Shown: positions 55,036-63,070 of the stretch, one piece after another
Position numbering within the stretch: the stretch's first letter is position 1
Layout of the letters: every line of letters starts with the position of its first letter
NCBI RefSeq assembly: GCF_003443535.1
Contig: NZ_CP031946.1
Coordinates: 3,475,001-3,539,000 of the forward strand
Length of the DNA stretch: 64,000 bases
DNA from: Ruegeria sp. AD91A
GTDB taxonomy: Bacteria > Pseudomonadota > Alphaproteobacteria > Rhodobacterales > Rhodobacteraceae
Reading direction: 5' to 3'
The notes under the pieces: model-generated
The model's input: only the letters and a program-made list of their open reading frames with translations
Databases searched by the model: none
Told to the model about the DNA's origin: nothing
Position numbers and translations under genes: made by a program

Positions 55036-56210
55036 TAAAACTTCTGGTTGCCGCATCGAGCATTGCCTTCGCTGGCGCAGCGTCGGCTCAGGGACTATCC
55101 GGGCCATCTTCGGTCGAGGCTGATCTAGAGCCCGGAGATGGGCTGACCGACCCACAATATCGTTCCGATTTTCCTCGCAATATCGCACCGGGTTGGTTTC
55201 AGTGGAAAGACCGGCTGGCCGAGGAAGGATTTCGCTTCAATATTGACTACTTGGCATTGGGCCAATCCACGAATGCTGATCTGGGAACCGGCGAGGCGGC
55301 CAGCGGAATTGCGCGTTTCTACGGCAGTTGGCAGGCAACTGAACGCGGCTCTTTGACATTCAAGATCGAAGACCGGCACAGTTACACCGATGTTGCCCCA
55401 CAGTTTCTTGGGCTGGATGGCGGAGCACTTTCGATCACTGGGACAGCCTTCAACGATAATGGTTTGCTGCTGACCAACCTGTTCTGGACCCAAAGGGCCG
55501 AGAACGGCGCGTGGACGCTGCAAGTTGGGCAGATTGATGTAACGGACTTTGTGGATATCTATGGGTTGGTCAGCCCTTACAGTGGTTTCCAAAACCTGTC
55601 TTTCAATACCAACCCGACAATTAACACGCCCAACCAAGGTCTTGGTATTGCCGGTGGGGTAAAGCTGAGCGAGAACCTCTACGCCGTTGCGAGCGTGTCA
55701 GACGCAAACGCCGACCCGTCCGATCCAAACTTTGATGTGTTTAGCGACGGCAATCTCTTCAAGTCACTCGAGCTAGGTTACACTTCCGGCTTTGATCGCA
55801 TCTACTTCGACAATATCCATCTGACCCTCTGGCATGCGGATGCGGCTGACGATGGCAGTCGAGCGGAGGATTACGGCGCTGCGTTCTCTGCCGCATGGTT
55901 TGTTGACAATAAATGGATGCCGTTCTTTCGGGCTGGGGCCTCAAAGGGGACCGCAGCGCTTTATGACCGGTCCGTATCTGCAGGTCTGGGCTACTATGGT
56001 CGCAATACCGATTTGGCCGGGTTGGGCCTGAACTGGGCCGAGGCAAGAGGCATAGACGGTGACCAATTCACGCTCGAAGCATTCTACCGGTTTTCAATCT
56101 CGCCCGGACTGCAGATCACGCCATCACTGCAGTTCATTTCTGATCCGCTGCTGAACCCCACTCAGGATAGCATTACGCTGTTCGGTCTAAGAACCCGGAT
56201 CGTTTTCTGA
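55032..56210 (+). CDS. Outer-membrane porin, OprB-like
   Basis: 392 aa with a signal peptide (MIKLLVAASSIAFAGAASAQG). Beta-barrel character throughout, OprB/carbohydrate-porin pattern (FTFKIEDRHSYTDVAP-like, WTLQVGQIDVTDFVDIYGLVSPYSGFQNLSF, QGLGIAGGVKL), and a C-terminal Phe (RIVF) needed for outer-membrane insertion. It would admit the substrate of the neighbouring hydrolases. Confidence 0.85.
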   Translation: MIKLLVAASSIAFAGAASAQGLSGPSSVEADLEPGDGLTDPQYRSDFPRNIAPGWFQWKDRLAEEGFRFNIDYLALGQSTNADLGTGEAASGIARFYGSWQATERGSLTFKIEDRHSYTDVAPQFLGLDGGALSITGTAFNDNGLLLTNLFWTQRAENGAWTLQVGQIDVTDFVDIYGLVSPYSGFQNLSFNTNPTINTPNQGLGIAGGVKLSENLYAVASVSDANADPSDPNFDVFSDGNLFKSLELGYTSGFDRIYFDNIHLTLWHADAADDGSRAEDYGAAFSAAWFVDNKWMPFFRAGASKGTAALYDRSVSAGLGYYGRNTDLAGLGLNWAEARGIDGDQFTLEAFYRFSISPGLQITPSLQFISDPLLNPTQDSITLFGLRTRIVF

Positions 56211-56260
56211 GGTGGATCGGAAGTGGCAGCTAAGATCAAAACATTTAGGGAGGTTCTGTC

Positions 56261-57502
56261 ATGAAGACCCTGTTGGCCGCATGCGCCATAGCGATCAATT
56301 TTGGTGGCGCACTACACGCCGGCGAGGAAAGCAAGACTTGGGATGGGTCAGAAGAGGCGAAGCAATTCGTGCAAGACACAATCGTCCTCGGCATGTTGGC
56401 CAGCCCCTACGGCACTGGTTGGACCGACTACGACCAGCTTCATATCTACTTCGCGCGGGCTCGGGACAACGGCATTACGGGACACGAGATGACGCTGGCA
56501 GCTGCGGATATGTCGTTTGAAACCCTGCTAGAGCAGCACTATCACTTTCGCTCAGCCATGGCGCAACAACCGGAAAACTACCTGATCGTCAATGAAACCC
56601 GAGATATCGAAGCCGCCCACATCCAAGGCAAGACAGCCGTCATCTGGAACAGCCAAACTGCCACAATCCTGAATGGCGATCTTAAGAAAATGGCATTGCT
56701 AAAGGATATGGGGATCAAAAGTATGATCCTGGCATACAATGATTTTTTTCGAACCGGATCGGGGCAGTTGGCGGCCTATAACGGGCGCGACATTGGTCTT
56801 ACGCCTTGGGGGAAGTCGGTCATCGATGAAATGGTGCGGTTCGGCATCCTGCTAGACCTAAGCCACACGGGCTCCAAAACGGCCAACGACGCCATGGACT
56901 ACATGGATGAAAACTATCCCGGCGTGCCATATGTCTATACGCACTCTGTCCCAGCTGGGCTTTATGCGAACGAACCCAATGCCACGACACGCGGTTGTTA
57001 TCGGGCCATTCCCGACGACGAGGCGCTGCGTGCAGCCAAATCGGGCGGCTATATTTCTCCGACCTTCACCGAATGGATGATGGACGGTGTTTGGCCCGAG
57101 GATATCTCACCCGAGCAAGCTGCTGATATGATCGACTACTATGTCCAACTTGTGGGGGTCGACCATGTTGGGATCGCGACAGACGACATGTTCTCGACTG
57201 AACTAGTCGTACAGTTCGCAACTGCAAACGCAAGCATGTACGACGACGGCGGCTACATGATCGATGCGTTCAACAAAGGGGCCACTGGCAACGGTGAACT
57301 TGCCAAAATCCTTGCGGCGATTACCGATGACCTTTGGGCGAGGGGTTATTCCAATGAGGACCTTGCGAAGATTTATGGCGGTAACAAGATGCGAGTTTAT
57401 GCGCAAGTTTGGGAGGGCAAACCGACCGAACTATTTCTGAAAGAGTACCCCGAGCGTCTGCGCCTAAGGCAAGAGCTTCGTGATGGGTTCTATTCGCGTT
57501 AG
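56261..57502 (+). CDS. M19 membrane dipeptidase-like protein, divergent metal site
   Basis: 413 aa with a signal peptide ([20 protein letters not shown]). The M19 fold is recognisable: [25 protein letters not shown] (H202), VYTHSVPAG (H228) and [12 protein letters not shown] (Asp). The N-terminal HxD metal pair and the bridging Glu of the iEG motif are not found; the equivalent places read [13 protein letters not shown] and VIWNSQT (N130). It may be a single-metal or altered-function hydrolase. Probably last gene of the secreted cargo operon. Confidence 0.78.
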   Translation: MKTLLAACAIAINFGGALHAGEESKTWDGSEEAKQFVQDTIVLGMLASPYGTGWTDYDQLHIYFARARDNGITGHEMTLAAADMSFETLLEQHYHFRSAMAQQPENYLIVNETRDIEAAHIQGKTAVIWNSQTATILNGDLKKMALLKDMGIKSMILAYNDFFRTGSGQLAAYNGRDIGLTPWGKSVIDEMVRFGILLDLSHTGSKTANDAMDYMDENYPGVPYVYTHSVPAGLYANEPNATTRGCYRAIPDDEALRAAKSGGYISPTFTEWMMDGVWPEDISPEQAADMIDYYVQLVGVDHVGIATDDMFSTELVVQFATANASMYDDGGYMIDAFNKGATGNGELAKILAAITDDLWARGYSNEDLAKIYGGNKMRVYAQVWEGKPTELFLKEYPERLRLRQELRDGFYSR

Positions 57503-57545
57503 ATTATTGGGGGCTTACCGAAAGAAGACAGATTACTTCCCGCAC

Positions 57546-57570
57546 GGGCGAGGCTTACGCCCCGCCCTTT
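57546..57570. terminator. Bidirectional hairpin between the dipeptidase and HNH genes
   Basis: GGGCGaGGC, loop TTAC, GCCcCGCCC followed by TTT on the + strand. It overlaps the HNH stop codon. Confidence 0.4.
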
Positions 57571-58034
57571 GCTAGGTTGTCCCGCTTCCAAAGAGGTTGC
57601 AGGTTGCTGTAGTGGCAAAGTTCGATGAGGTGTTCCAAAGACCGTGCAGCTGAGAGAGGGGTAATATGGTCCACCTCCCATTTACCATACCGATCCCATG
57701 TCATGCCGTCTGTGAAGCGTGCCTCTATGTACCGCTTTAAGGCCGCATGCGAGCAACCGACTGCCCGAGACGGGCTGGCCTCGCCCCTCAATATCTGACC
57801 TGACCGGTTCTGTACTGACCTGAACATACGGTAAGATGGATCGATTGCTCGACACCTCCGATCCCGCTCGACCGTGTTCTCAGCGTTGCACTGAACGCAC
57901 TGGCGATTGCTGACGTAGCGCTCAGCCAGGTGCCCAAACTTGCACGGACGAACCGTCCAGAAACGAGAAAGGCCGCGCAGGGCGGCCTCCTTACGAGTGA
58001 GGAACGTCGGTTCCGATGCTATGTCAAACGGCAT
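57555..58034 (-). CDS. Phage-type HNH endonuclease
   Basis: 159 aa. HNH core at the C-terminus: GKWEVDHITPLSAARSLEHLIELCHYSNLQPLWKRDNLAKGG. An N-terminal zinc-like pair lies in RPCKFGHLAERYVSNRQCVQCNAE. Typical of phage-encoded HNH proteins near replication or packaging genes. Its ATG overlaps the stop of the upstream ATPase gene (TAATG). Confidence 0.85.
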   Translation of the reverse strand: MPFDIASEPTFLTRKEAALRGLSRFWTVRPCKFGHLAERYVSNRQCVQCNAENTVERDRRCRAIDPSYRMFRSVQNRSGQILRGEASPSRAVGCSHAALKRYIEARFTDGMTWDRYGKWEVDHITPLSAARSLEHLIELCHYSNLQPLWKRDNLAKGGA

Positions 58035-59545
58035 TATGCTGCTGCCGCCACCTGACGACCCTCCAACCGGGAAAGCAACTCATTCTGCCTATGCCCTTTG
58101 GCACAAACCTGTCCACTATTGACCTCACCGGATAGCAGCCAGTTCAGCAGTAGGTTCCGCATTCTCTGAGATGGCATGTAGAGCGTTACACGATGCCTTG
58201 GCGTGTAGGCGCGCCCCGCACCGTTAAGGCCTCCGACACGTATTGCGGATCGGAACAGCCACTGCACCAGTTCGGTCAACGCATAGGCGTCAGAGAACCT
58301 TTGAGCTTCGTTGCTGTCGCGTTTCATGCCAAGGAACGTGAGAAGTTGTGGATTGGGGTTTTGGTCATATAGGTACACCGCTGTGGTGCACCCTATGTGG
58401 GCATTGGTCCCACGTGTGGTGTTGGGTACGAAGCTAACACCGTCTGTGGTCCACATTGCATCAAAGACCTCAGTGTCCTTGTTGTACACCTCTTCTTTCA
58501 AGGCGCGCCCGAACATGCGCGTATGCCTTGAGAGCCTACCTGCCTTTGGCTTTTGTCCGGTCTCAGCGTCATGCCACAGGCGGCGTGCACACGTCAGCAT
58601 GACCGTTTTGGGGTCTACGCCATACAGTTCTCTTGCTTTGAACTTGCGTAGCTTGTGACCAATCGAGGAGCACTGCGAGTGCGTTTTGATCGTCTTTAGC
58701 TGAGCGCAGTGTGTCCACTTTTGGTTCTTTAGTTCCGGTATGGGTAATACCGTCAGCGCGTTAGCAACATCTTCTCGCCACGCTGCCTCGACTTCTTTAT
58801 CCAGACGCTGCACATCCAAAGTGAAGGAGCCGGGATGCTCTTTCTGCAGTTTTTGCAGGTACTGCAGCAGCACCGATCCTTCCGAAAGGTACGTGTAAAT
58901 CGTCACGGACTTGGGCTTGAGCAAGAGTTCTTTGGGAATGGCGAGGACGAACAGCTTCTCGCTTATGCGATACAGTGCACCCGACTTGGCTTTGTCATAG
59001 AGGGATCGGTCAAAAGTCTTGTTCCCTTTTCGGTATAGTTCATCCCACATTTCCGTTGGAACAATTCGACCGTCAGGCTCCTCTTTTGCCATGCCAAGGC
59101 CTAGGTAAGCTGTGTCAAAGTCAACCTTTCGGACTGTTTGGTCCACCTCGAAGGGATTTACGACCTCGTCGATGATGAGGTTGTATCCACTAAGTAAGTG
59201 ATCGACTTCGATGGTTGGTTTGCCGTCGCTGTCGAACTCAGTACATCTCGCAACGCCGGTACTCTGGGTCGCCAGAGTTCCGAGCCGGTAGAATAGTTGA
59301 TGAGTACAAGCAATTGACTTACCCGCCCGGATCAACTTTTCGCAGTGATCGCGTTTGTTGCCGCCGTTGCAAATAGGCTGTGTCAGAATGAAATCGGAAC
59401 CCGTTCGGGCACCATTGATGAACCGTTCCACCTCACTTAGATACGGAACAACGGCTATGTATTTTTCCGGCTTCTTGAAGTTGCGGTTGATTTCTGTGGA
59501 TTTGCCATACCCACAAGGTTTGTCGACAATAGTGATGTGGGGCAT
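58034..59545 (-). CDS. Phage-like DEAD-type ATPase/helicase
   Basis: 503 aa. Walker A GYGKST at residues 12-17 and Walker B LIIDEV at 123-128, followed by long segments without familiar motifs (TIYTYLSEGSVLLQYLQKLQKEHPGSFTLDVQRLD, FSDAYALTELVQWLFRSAIR). It fits the helicase-like proteins of phages and satellites that may serve replication. AGGAGG precedes the start. Forms a pair with the HNH gene. Confidence 0.75.
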   Translation of the reverse strand: MPHITIVDKPCGYGKSTEINRNFKKPEKYIAVVPYLSEVERFINGARTGSDFILTQPICNGGNKRDHCEKLIRAGKSIACTHQLFYRLGTLATQSTGVARCTEFDSDGKPTIEVDHLLSGYNLIIDEVVNPFEVDQTVRKVDFDTAYLGLGMAKEEPDGRIVPTEMWDELYRKGNKTFDRSLYDKAKSGALYRISEKLFVLAIPKELLLKPKSVTIYTYLSEGSVLLQYLQKLQKEHPGSFTLDVQRLDKEVEAAWREDVANALTVLPIPELKNQKWTHCAQLKTIKTHSQCSSIGHKLRKFKARELYGVDPKTVMLTCARRLWHDAETGQKPKAGRLSRHTRMFGRALKEEVYNKDTEVFDAMWTTDGVSFVPNTTRGTNAHIGCTTAVYLYDQNPNPQLLTFLGMKRDSNEAQRFSDAYALTELVQWLFRSAIRVGGLNGAGRAYTPRHRVTLYMPSQRMRNLLLNWLLSGEVNSGQVCAKGHRQNELLSRLEGRQVAAAA

Positions 59546-59813
59546 TCAAACCTCCTGTGTTTGGTCCATTGGACCAGTTTGGGGAATGTGCTCTGTTGGA
59601 TACCGAGCAAATGGAATTGCCCCGTTGGGGCGACTGGGAGGAAATCCCGGTGAACACGCAATGGATAAACTAGAGGGATCAAAAGCCCTCTTTTTAGTAC
59701 CTTTGCTTACAGGTCATCGTGATTTAGTGTTTATTTACTTATGCTTACTTGCTACTTACTCCACTCGCATTGGAGTAAAGGAAGGCCAAGTCGTCTAAGT
59801 GACCCGATCAACA
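59546..59813. other. Interval above the ATPase gene
   Basis: 268 bases without a supported gene. A hairpin AGAGGG...CCCTCT followed by TTTTTA at 59672-59697 would end + strand transcription. It must also hold the promoter of the ATPase/HNH pair. Confidence 0.4.
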
Positions 59814-60041
59814 ATGACCAAGCGAAACCTGTATGCTCAACTGAGGGAGGGGTTTTGCTCGAATGAGGCAGTGGTAACGCTTGTTAGTTCACAAAACGGA
59901 GGGTTAGCGCCTGTGTGTTCACAAGAGGAAGGGTTAATGCCATTTCCAAATGTGTGCGGGACAGAAAGCCAGCCACGGACAGCCAAAAAGATCGGGGAGC
60001 GGCGTTGTCGCTTGATATGGAGTAGGGTGGTCAAAAACTGA
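59814..60041 (+). CDS. Possible small ORF with three 10-residue repeats
   Basis: 75 aa frame (MTKRNLYAQLREGFCSNE...). Residues 14-43 read as three decapeptide repeats: FCSNEAVVTL, VSSQNGGLAP, VCSQEEGLMP. There is no clear ribosome binding site. It may be an island regulator or only the reading of a DNA repeat. Confidence 0.25.
   Translation: MTKRNLYAQLREGFCSNEAVVTLVSSQNGGLAPVCSQEEGLMPFPNVCGTESQPRTAKKIGERRCRLIWSRVVKN
59854..59943 (+). repeat. Three tandem 30-bp repeats
   Basis: Copies at 59854-59883, 59884-59913 and 59914-59943. Within their core, copies 2 and 3 match at 20 of 25 positions (GTTCACAA..., AGGGTTA...); copy 1 is more diverged. It lies beside the phage-like replication genes, where iterons or regulator sites could be expected. 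Confidence 0.5.
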
Positions 60042-60084
60042 CGCATCGAGAGACTACGACCACCCTGCACAGCATCACGCCGAT

Positions 60085-61092
60085 TTACGCATGTTCGACG
60101 GCTGCCAACTTTGCCACGATGTCATTGGTCTGCAGGTGGGTGTAACGCATCAGCATCCGCAAATCCCGATGTCCGCTGATCATTTGGACTTGCGCCAACG
60201 ATAATCCGCTTTCCACAAAGCGGGACACCGCCTCGTGTCGAATGTCATGAAATGTAAGGTCTACCACGCCTGCCCGGTGCCTGAGGCGCTCAAAGGCTAA
60301 TCGCACAGAATTACCAGACAGGGGCAAACACCGGTCGTTCCCGCGTGGCAGGTCCATCAAAACGGCAACGGCATTCGGGCTGAGAGGCACTGTACGGGCG
60401 CGACCGTTTTTGGTTTGGGGCAAGAACACTGTCCGACGCTCAAGGTCTACATGCTTCCATTGTATCGACAGCAATTCCCCTCGGCGCATCCCGGTCGCCA
60501 AAGCAAGCGTCAGCAATGGCCTCATCAGCGGAGACCGAGCTTGGTTCACTGCACCCAACAAAGCCTGCCATTCTCCTTCATGCAATCGCCTCTCGCGGCG
60601 GTTATCAATCTTTGGTCTTCGGACAGGCTTGACCGGGTTTCCTTGTGGCAGGTTCTGCCCCCAATCCTCACAGGCGACATCAAGGGCGTGCTGCAACCAA
60701 CCCAGTTCCCTCACCACAGTCGCCGCCTTCATGGATTTAATGCGCTGGTCACGATAGTGGGTAAAGTCAGCGGATCGCAGCTTGCCGACCTTCCTGCTGG
60801 CTAACTTGGAGCATTTACGCAGGAACCCGTTGATTGCATAACTTTCATTGTCCGCGCACCGTTTCTCGCTCGTGATGTAATCTCGGTATTTTCGCAACAC
60901 TTCACCAAGTGTCATCTCGGATGCGTTCACACTGAGGTCTGGGGTTAGCAATCCCCTGTCGGCGCTCAACTCCGTCTCACGAGCCCACTTAGTCGCATCA
61001 GCACGCTTTAGAAATGACTTGGATCGGGATTGCCCGTCCTTCCGAACCGTCGCCTGCCACTTTCCACTAGGCCGTTTTACGATTGTTGGCAT
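60085..61092 (-). CDS. Tyrosine recombinase/integrase
   Basis: 335 aa. Arm-type N-terminus (IVKRPSGKWQATVRKDGQSRSKSFLKRADATKWARE), SAM-like core domain with TLGEVLRKYRDYITSEKRCADNE, and the catalytic set: R203 in TGMRRGELLS, H282xxR285 in FHDIRHEAVS, H308 in SGHRD, Y317 in LMRYTHL. It recombines the 61-bp sites at the island ends. The start at 61092 (MPTIVKRP) has AGGAG upstream. It lies 127 bases from the right attachment site, the usual place for a tRNA-integrating island. Confidence 0.93.
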   Translation of the reverse strand: MPTIVKRPSGKWQATVRKDGQSRSKSFLKRADATKWARETELSADRGLLTPDLSVNASEMTLGEVLRKYRDYITSEKRCADNESYAINGFLRKCSKLASRKVGKLRSADFTHYRDQRIKSMKAATVVRELGWLQHALDVACEDWGQNLPQGNPVKPVRRPKIDNRRERRLHEGEWQALLGAVNQARSPLMRPLLTLALATGMRRGELLSIQWKHVDLERRTVFLPQTKNGRARTVPLSPNAVAVLMDLPRGNDRCLPLSGNSVRLAFERLRHRAGVVDLTFHDIRHEAVSRFVESGLSLAQVQMISGHRDLRMLMRYTHLQTNDIVAKLAAVEHA

Positions 61093-61132
61093 GGCCCATA
61101 TCTCCTGTGTTGGAGACATCTTTTCTGTCTAA

Positions 61133-61151
61133 GTGCAGCGGAGGCGCAGCG
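61133..61151 (+). repeat. Right copy of the 19-bp repeat, possible integrase arm site
   Basis: GTGCAGCGGAGGCGCAGCG, 18 of 19 identical to 51498-51516 and in the same orientation. It lies between the integrase gene and attR. Confidence 0.45.
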
Positions 61152-61218
61152 GACACAGTTTCATGCGCAGCACAGCAAAAGGTGCTAGTCGCGTAAGACC
61201 TTGATACAATGTGGGGAA

Positions 61219-61298
<80 letters not shown>

Positions 61299-61551
61299 GT
61301 GACGCTGCATTTAGCCAAGCCTGCGGGCGGGCGCAAGAGGGTCTGGAAGATTTTCTTGTATTCCTTGATCAGCAGCCGACCAACGTTGCATCGTATGAGC
61401 GGTCGACTGAACATACGTGTACTCAGGACCCCCCTCAGGTCAAGGAGTGTGCAACCCAATTCCAGGCAGATCGACAGCAAATGTCGCGCTGAACTTTCGA
61501 CCCATCATGTTTAAATGGCCAAAGGCGCTTGCGCGCCACCTGTGGCGTCCG

Positions 61552-61590
61552 ATATTCCCGGAGAAACTGAAACGATCCGGTCGGGAATAT
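61552..61590 (+). promoter_or_regulatory. Inverted repeat covering the modA ribosome binding site
   Basis: ATATTCCCG at 61552-61560 and CGGGAATAT at 61582-61590 are exact complements with 21 bases between. The 3' arm contains the GGGA that serves the modA ATG at 61593. It could be a DNA operator or an mRNA stem that masks the start. The region 61299-61551 shows no gene. Confidence 0.45.
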
Positions 61591-61592
61591 AC

Positions 61593-62372
61593 ATGACCCT
61601 ATCCTTCGGCCGCCGATTTTGGATGGTGGCACTGGTCTTTGGCATATTGGCGCTGGCCCCAATCAGGGCCGGTGCCGAAGGCATTCTGGTTTTTGCAGCG
61701 GCCAGCCTCAAGACCGCTTTGGATGAAATTGTGGTGGGGTATGAAAACCAGACCGGCCAGAGAGTTACTGTTTCTTATGCGGCCTCGTCGGTTCTGGCGC
61801 GGCAGATTCAGCAGGGCGCACCTGCGGATATGTTTGTCTCGGCCAACACGGATTGGATGGATGTGTTGGAGCAGGATGGTCTAATTCGGGCAGATTCTCG
61901 AGTGGATTTACTGGGCAACGGTCTGGTTCTGATCGGGTCTGATGATCGTGTCGAAATGGGCGAAATCCAACCGGGCTATGACCTCAGGGCGGAATTGAAA
62001 GATGGCTATCTGGCCATGGCACTGGTTGATGCGGTGCCTGCCGGGATTTATGGCAAAGCGGCTTTGCAGAGTCTGAACCAGTGGGAAGCTGTGCGGAATC
62101 AGGTGGCGCAGGCCGACAATGTTCGCGCTGCGCTGGCTCTGGTGGCAGCAGGGGCCGCGCCATTGGGGATCGTGTACCAATCAGATGCCAAGGTGGAGGA
62201 AAGGGTCCAGGTCGTTGCGACTTTCCGCGCCGACCTGCATCCACCGATAATTTACCCTGCGGCACTGACCCTCAATGCAAAAGAAGGAGCACACGCTTTC
62301 CTTGAACACCTGAAGACGGATGCTGTCACGGCTGTATTTCTGGAGCAGGGATTTACCCTGCCGGGCAGGTGA
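61593..62372 (+). CDS. modA: Molybdate ABC transporter, periplasmic binding protein
   Basis: 259 aa with a signal peptide (FGRRFWMVALVFGILALAPIRAGA). ModA pattern: EGILVFAAASLKTALDEIVVGYENQTGQRVTVSYAASSVLARQIQQGAPADMFVSANTDWMD, with Ser residues for the oxyanion. The C-terminal APLGIVYQSDAKVEERVQVVATF is typical. Start at 61593; a longer frame to 61515 is less likely. GTGA overlap with modB. Confidence 0.93.
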   Translation: MTLSFGRRFWMVALVFGILALAPIRAGAEGILVFAAASLKTALDEIVVGYENQTGQRVTVSYAASSVLARQIQQGAPADMFVSANTDWMDVLEQDGLIRADSRVDLLGNGLVLIGSDDRVEMGEIQPGYDLRAELKDGYLAMALVDAVPAGIYGKAALQSLNQWEAVRNQVAQADNVRAALALVAAGAAPLGIVYQSDAKVEERVQVVATFRADLHPPIIYPAALTLNAKEGAHAFLEHLKTDAVTAVFLEQGFTLPGR

Positions 62373-63070
62373 TTGCCTTGGATTGGTTAGGGCCTGCAGA
62401 AGTTGAAGCCTTGAAACTTTCACTGCGCGTGTCCTTTTGGGCGACGCTGGCGACTTTGCCGTTTGGGATATTTGTCGCTTACGCTCTGGCCCGCTGGCGG
62501 TTTCCCGGGCGACAGGTTTTGAATGGTCTGGTGCATTTGCCGCTGATCCTGCCGCCGGTTGTCACCGGATACCTGTTGTTGCTGACCTTCGGCATTCAAG
62601 GGCCACTGGGGCGGATCTTGGCCGAGTTCGGGATCGTAGTGGCCTTTCGCTGGACAGGTGCAGCCCTTGCCGCCGGAATCATGGCCTTCCCTTTGATGGT
62701 CCGGGCGATACGTTTGTCGATCGAAGCGGTGGACCCGAAGCTGGAGCAGGCAGGAGCAACACTGGGCGCGTCGCGCCCGATGGTGTTTTTTACTGTGACC
62801 TTACCGATGATTCTACCAGGGGTCATAGCCGGGTCTATTTTGGCTTTCGCTAAGGCCATGGGTGAATTCGGTGCGACGATCACTTTCGTGTCCAATATTC
62901 CGGGTCAGACGCAGACATTGCCTTCGGCTGTTTACGCCTTTTTGCAGGTTCCAGGCGGCGAGGCCGCTGCGACGCGGCTGGTTCTGATCTCGATCGTCAT
63001 CGCGATGAGCGCGTTGTTGCTTTCAGAATATGTGGGACGCCGCGCCGCCGCGCGGGTGGCCGGATCATGA
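62369..63070 (+). CDS. modB: Molybdate ABC transporter permease
   Basis: 233 aa, about five membrane helices, with the EAA coupling motif AGATLGASRPMVFFTVTLPMILPGVIAGSILAFAKAMGEFGATITF. Starts with GTG overlapping the modA stop, and its stop overlaps modC by ATGA: three fully coupled genes. Confidence 0.95.
   Translation: MIALDWLGPAEVEALKLSLRVSFWATLATLPFGIFVAYALARWRFPGRQVLNGLVHLPLILPPVVTGYLLLLTFGIQGPLGRILAEFGIVVAFRWTGAALAAGIMAFPLMVRAIRLSIEAVDPKLEQAGATLGASRPMVFFTVTLPMILPGVIAGSILAFAKAMGEFGATITFVSNIPGQTQTLPSAVYAFLQVPGGEAAATRLVLISIVIAMSALLLSEYVGRRAAARVAGS

Noticed and set aside
59854..59943. CRISPR array
   Set aside because: The repeats are directly abutting with no spacers, only three copies, and no cas gene is nearby.
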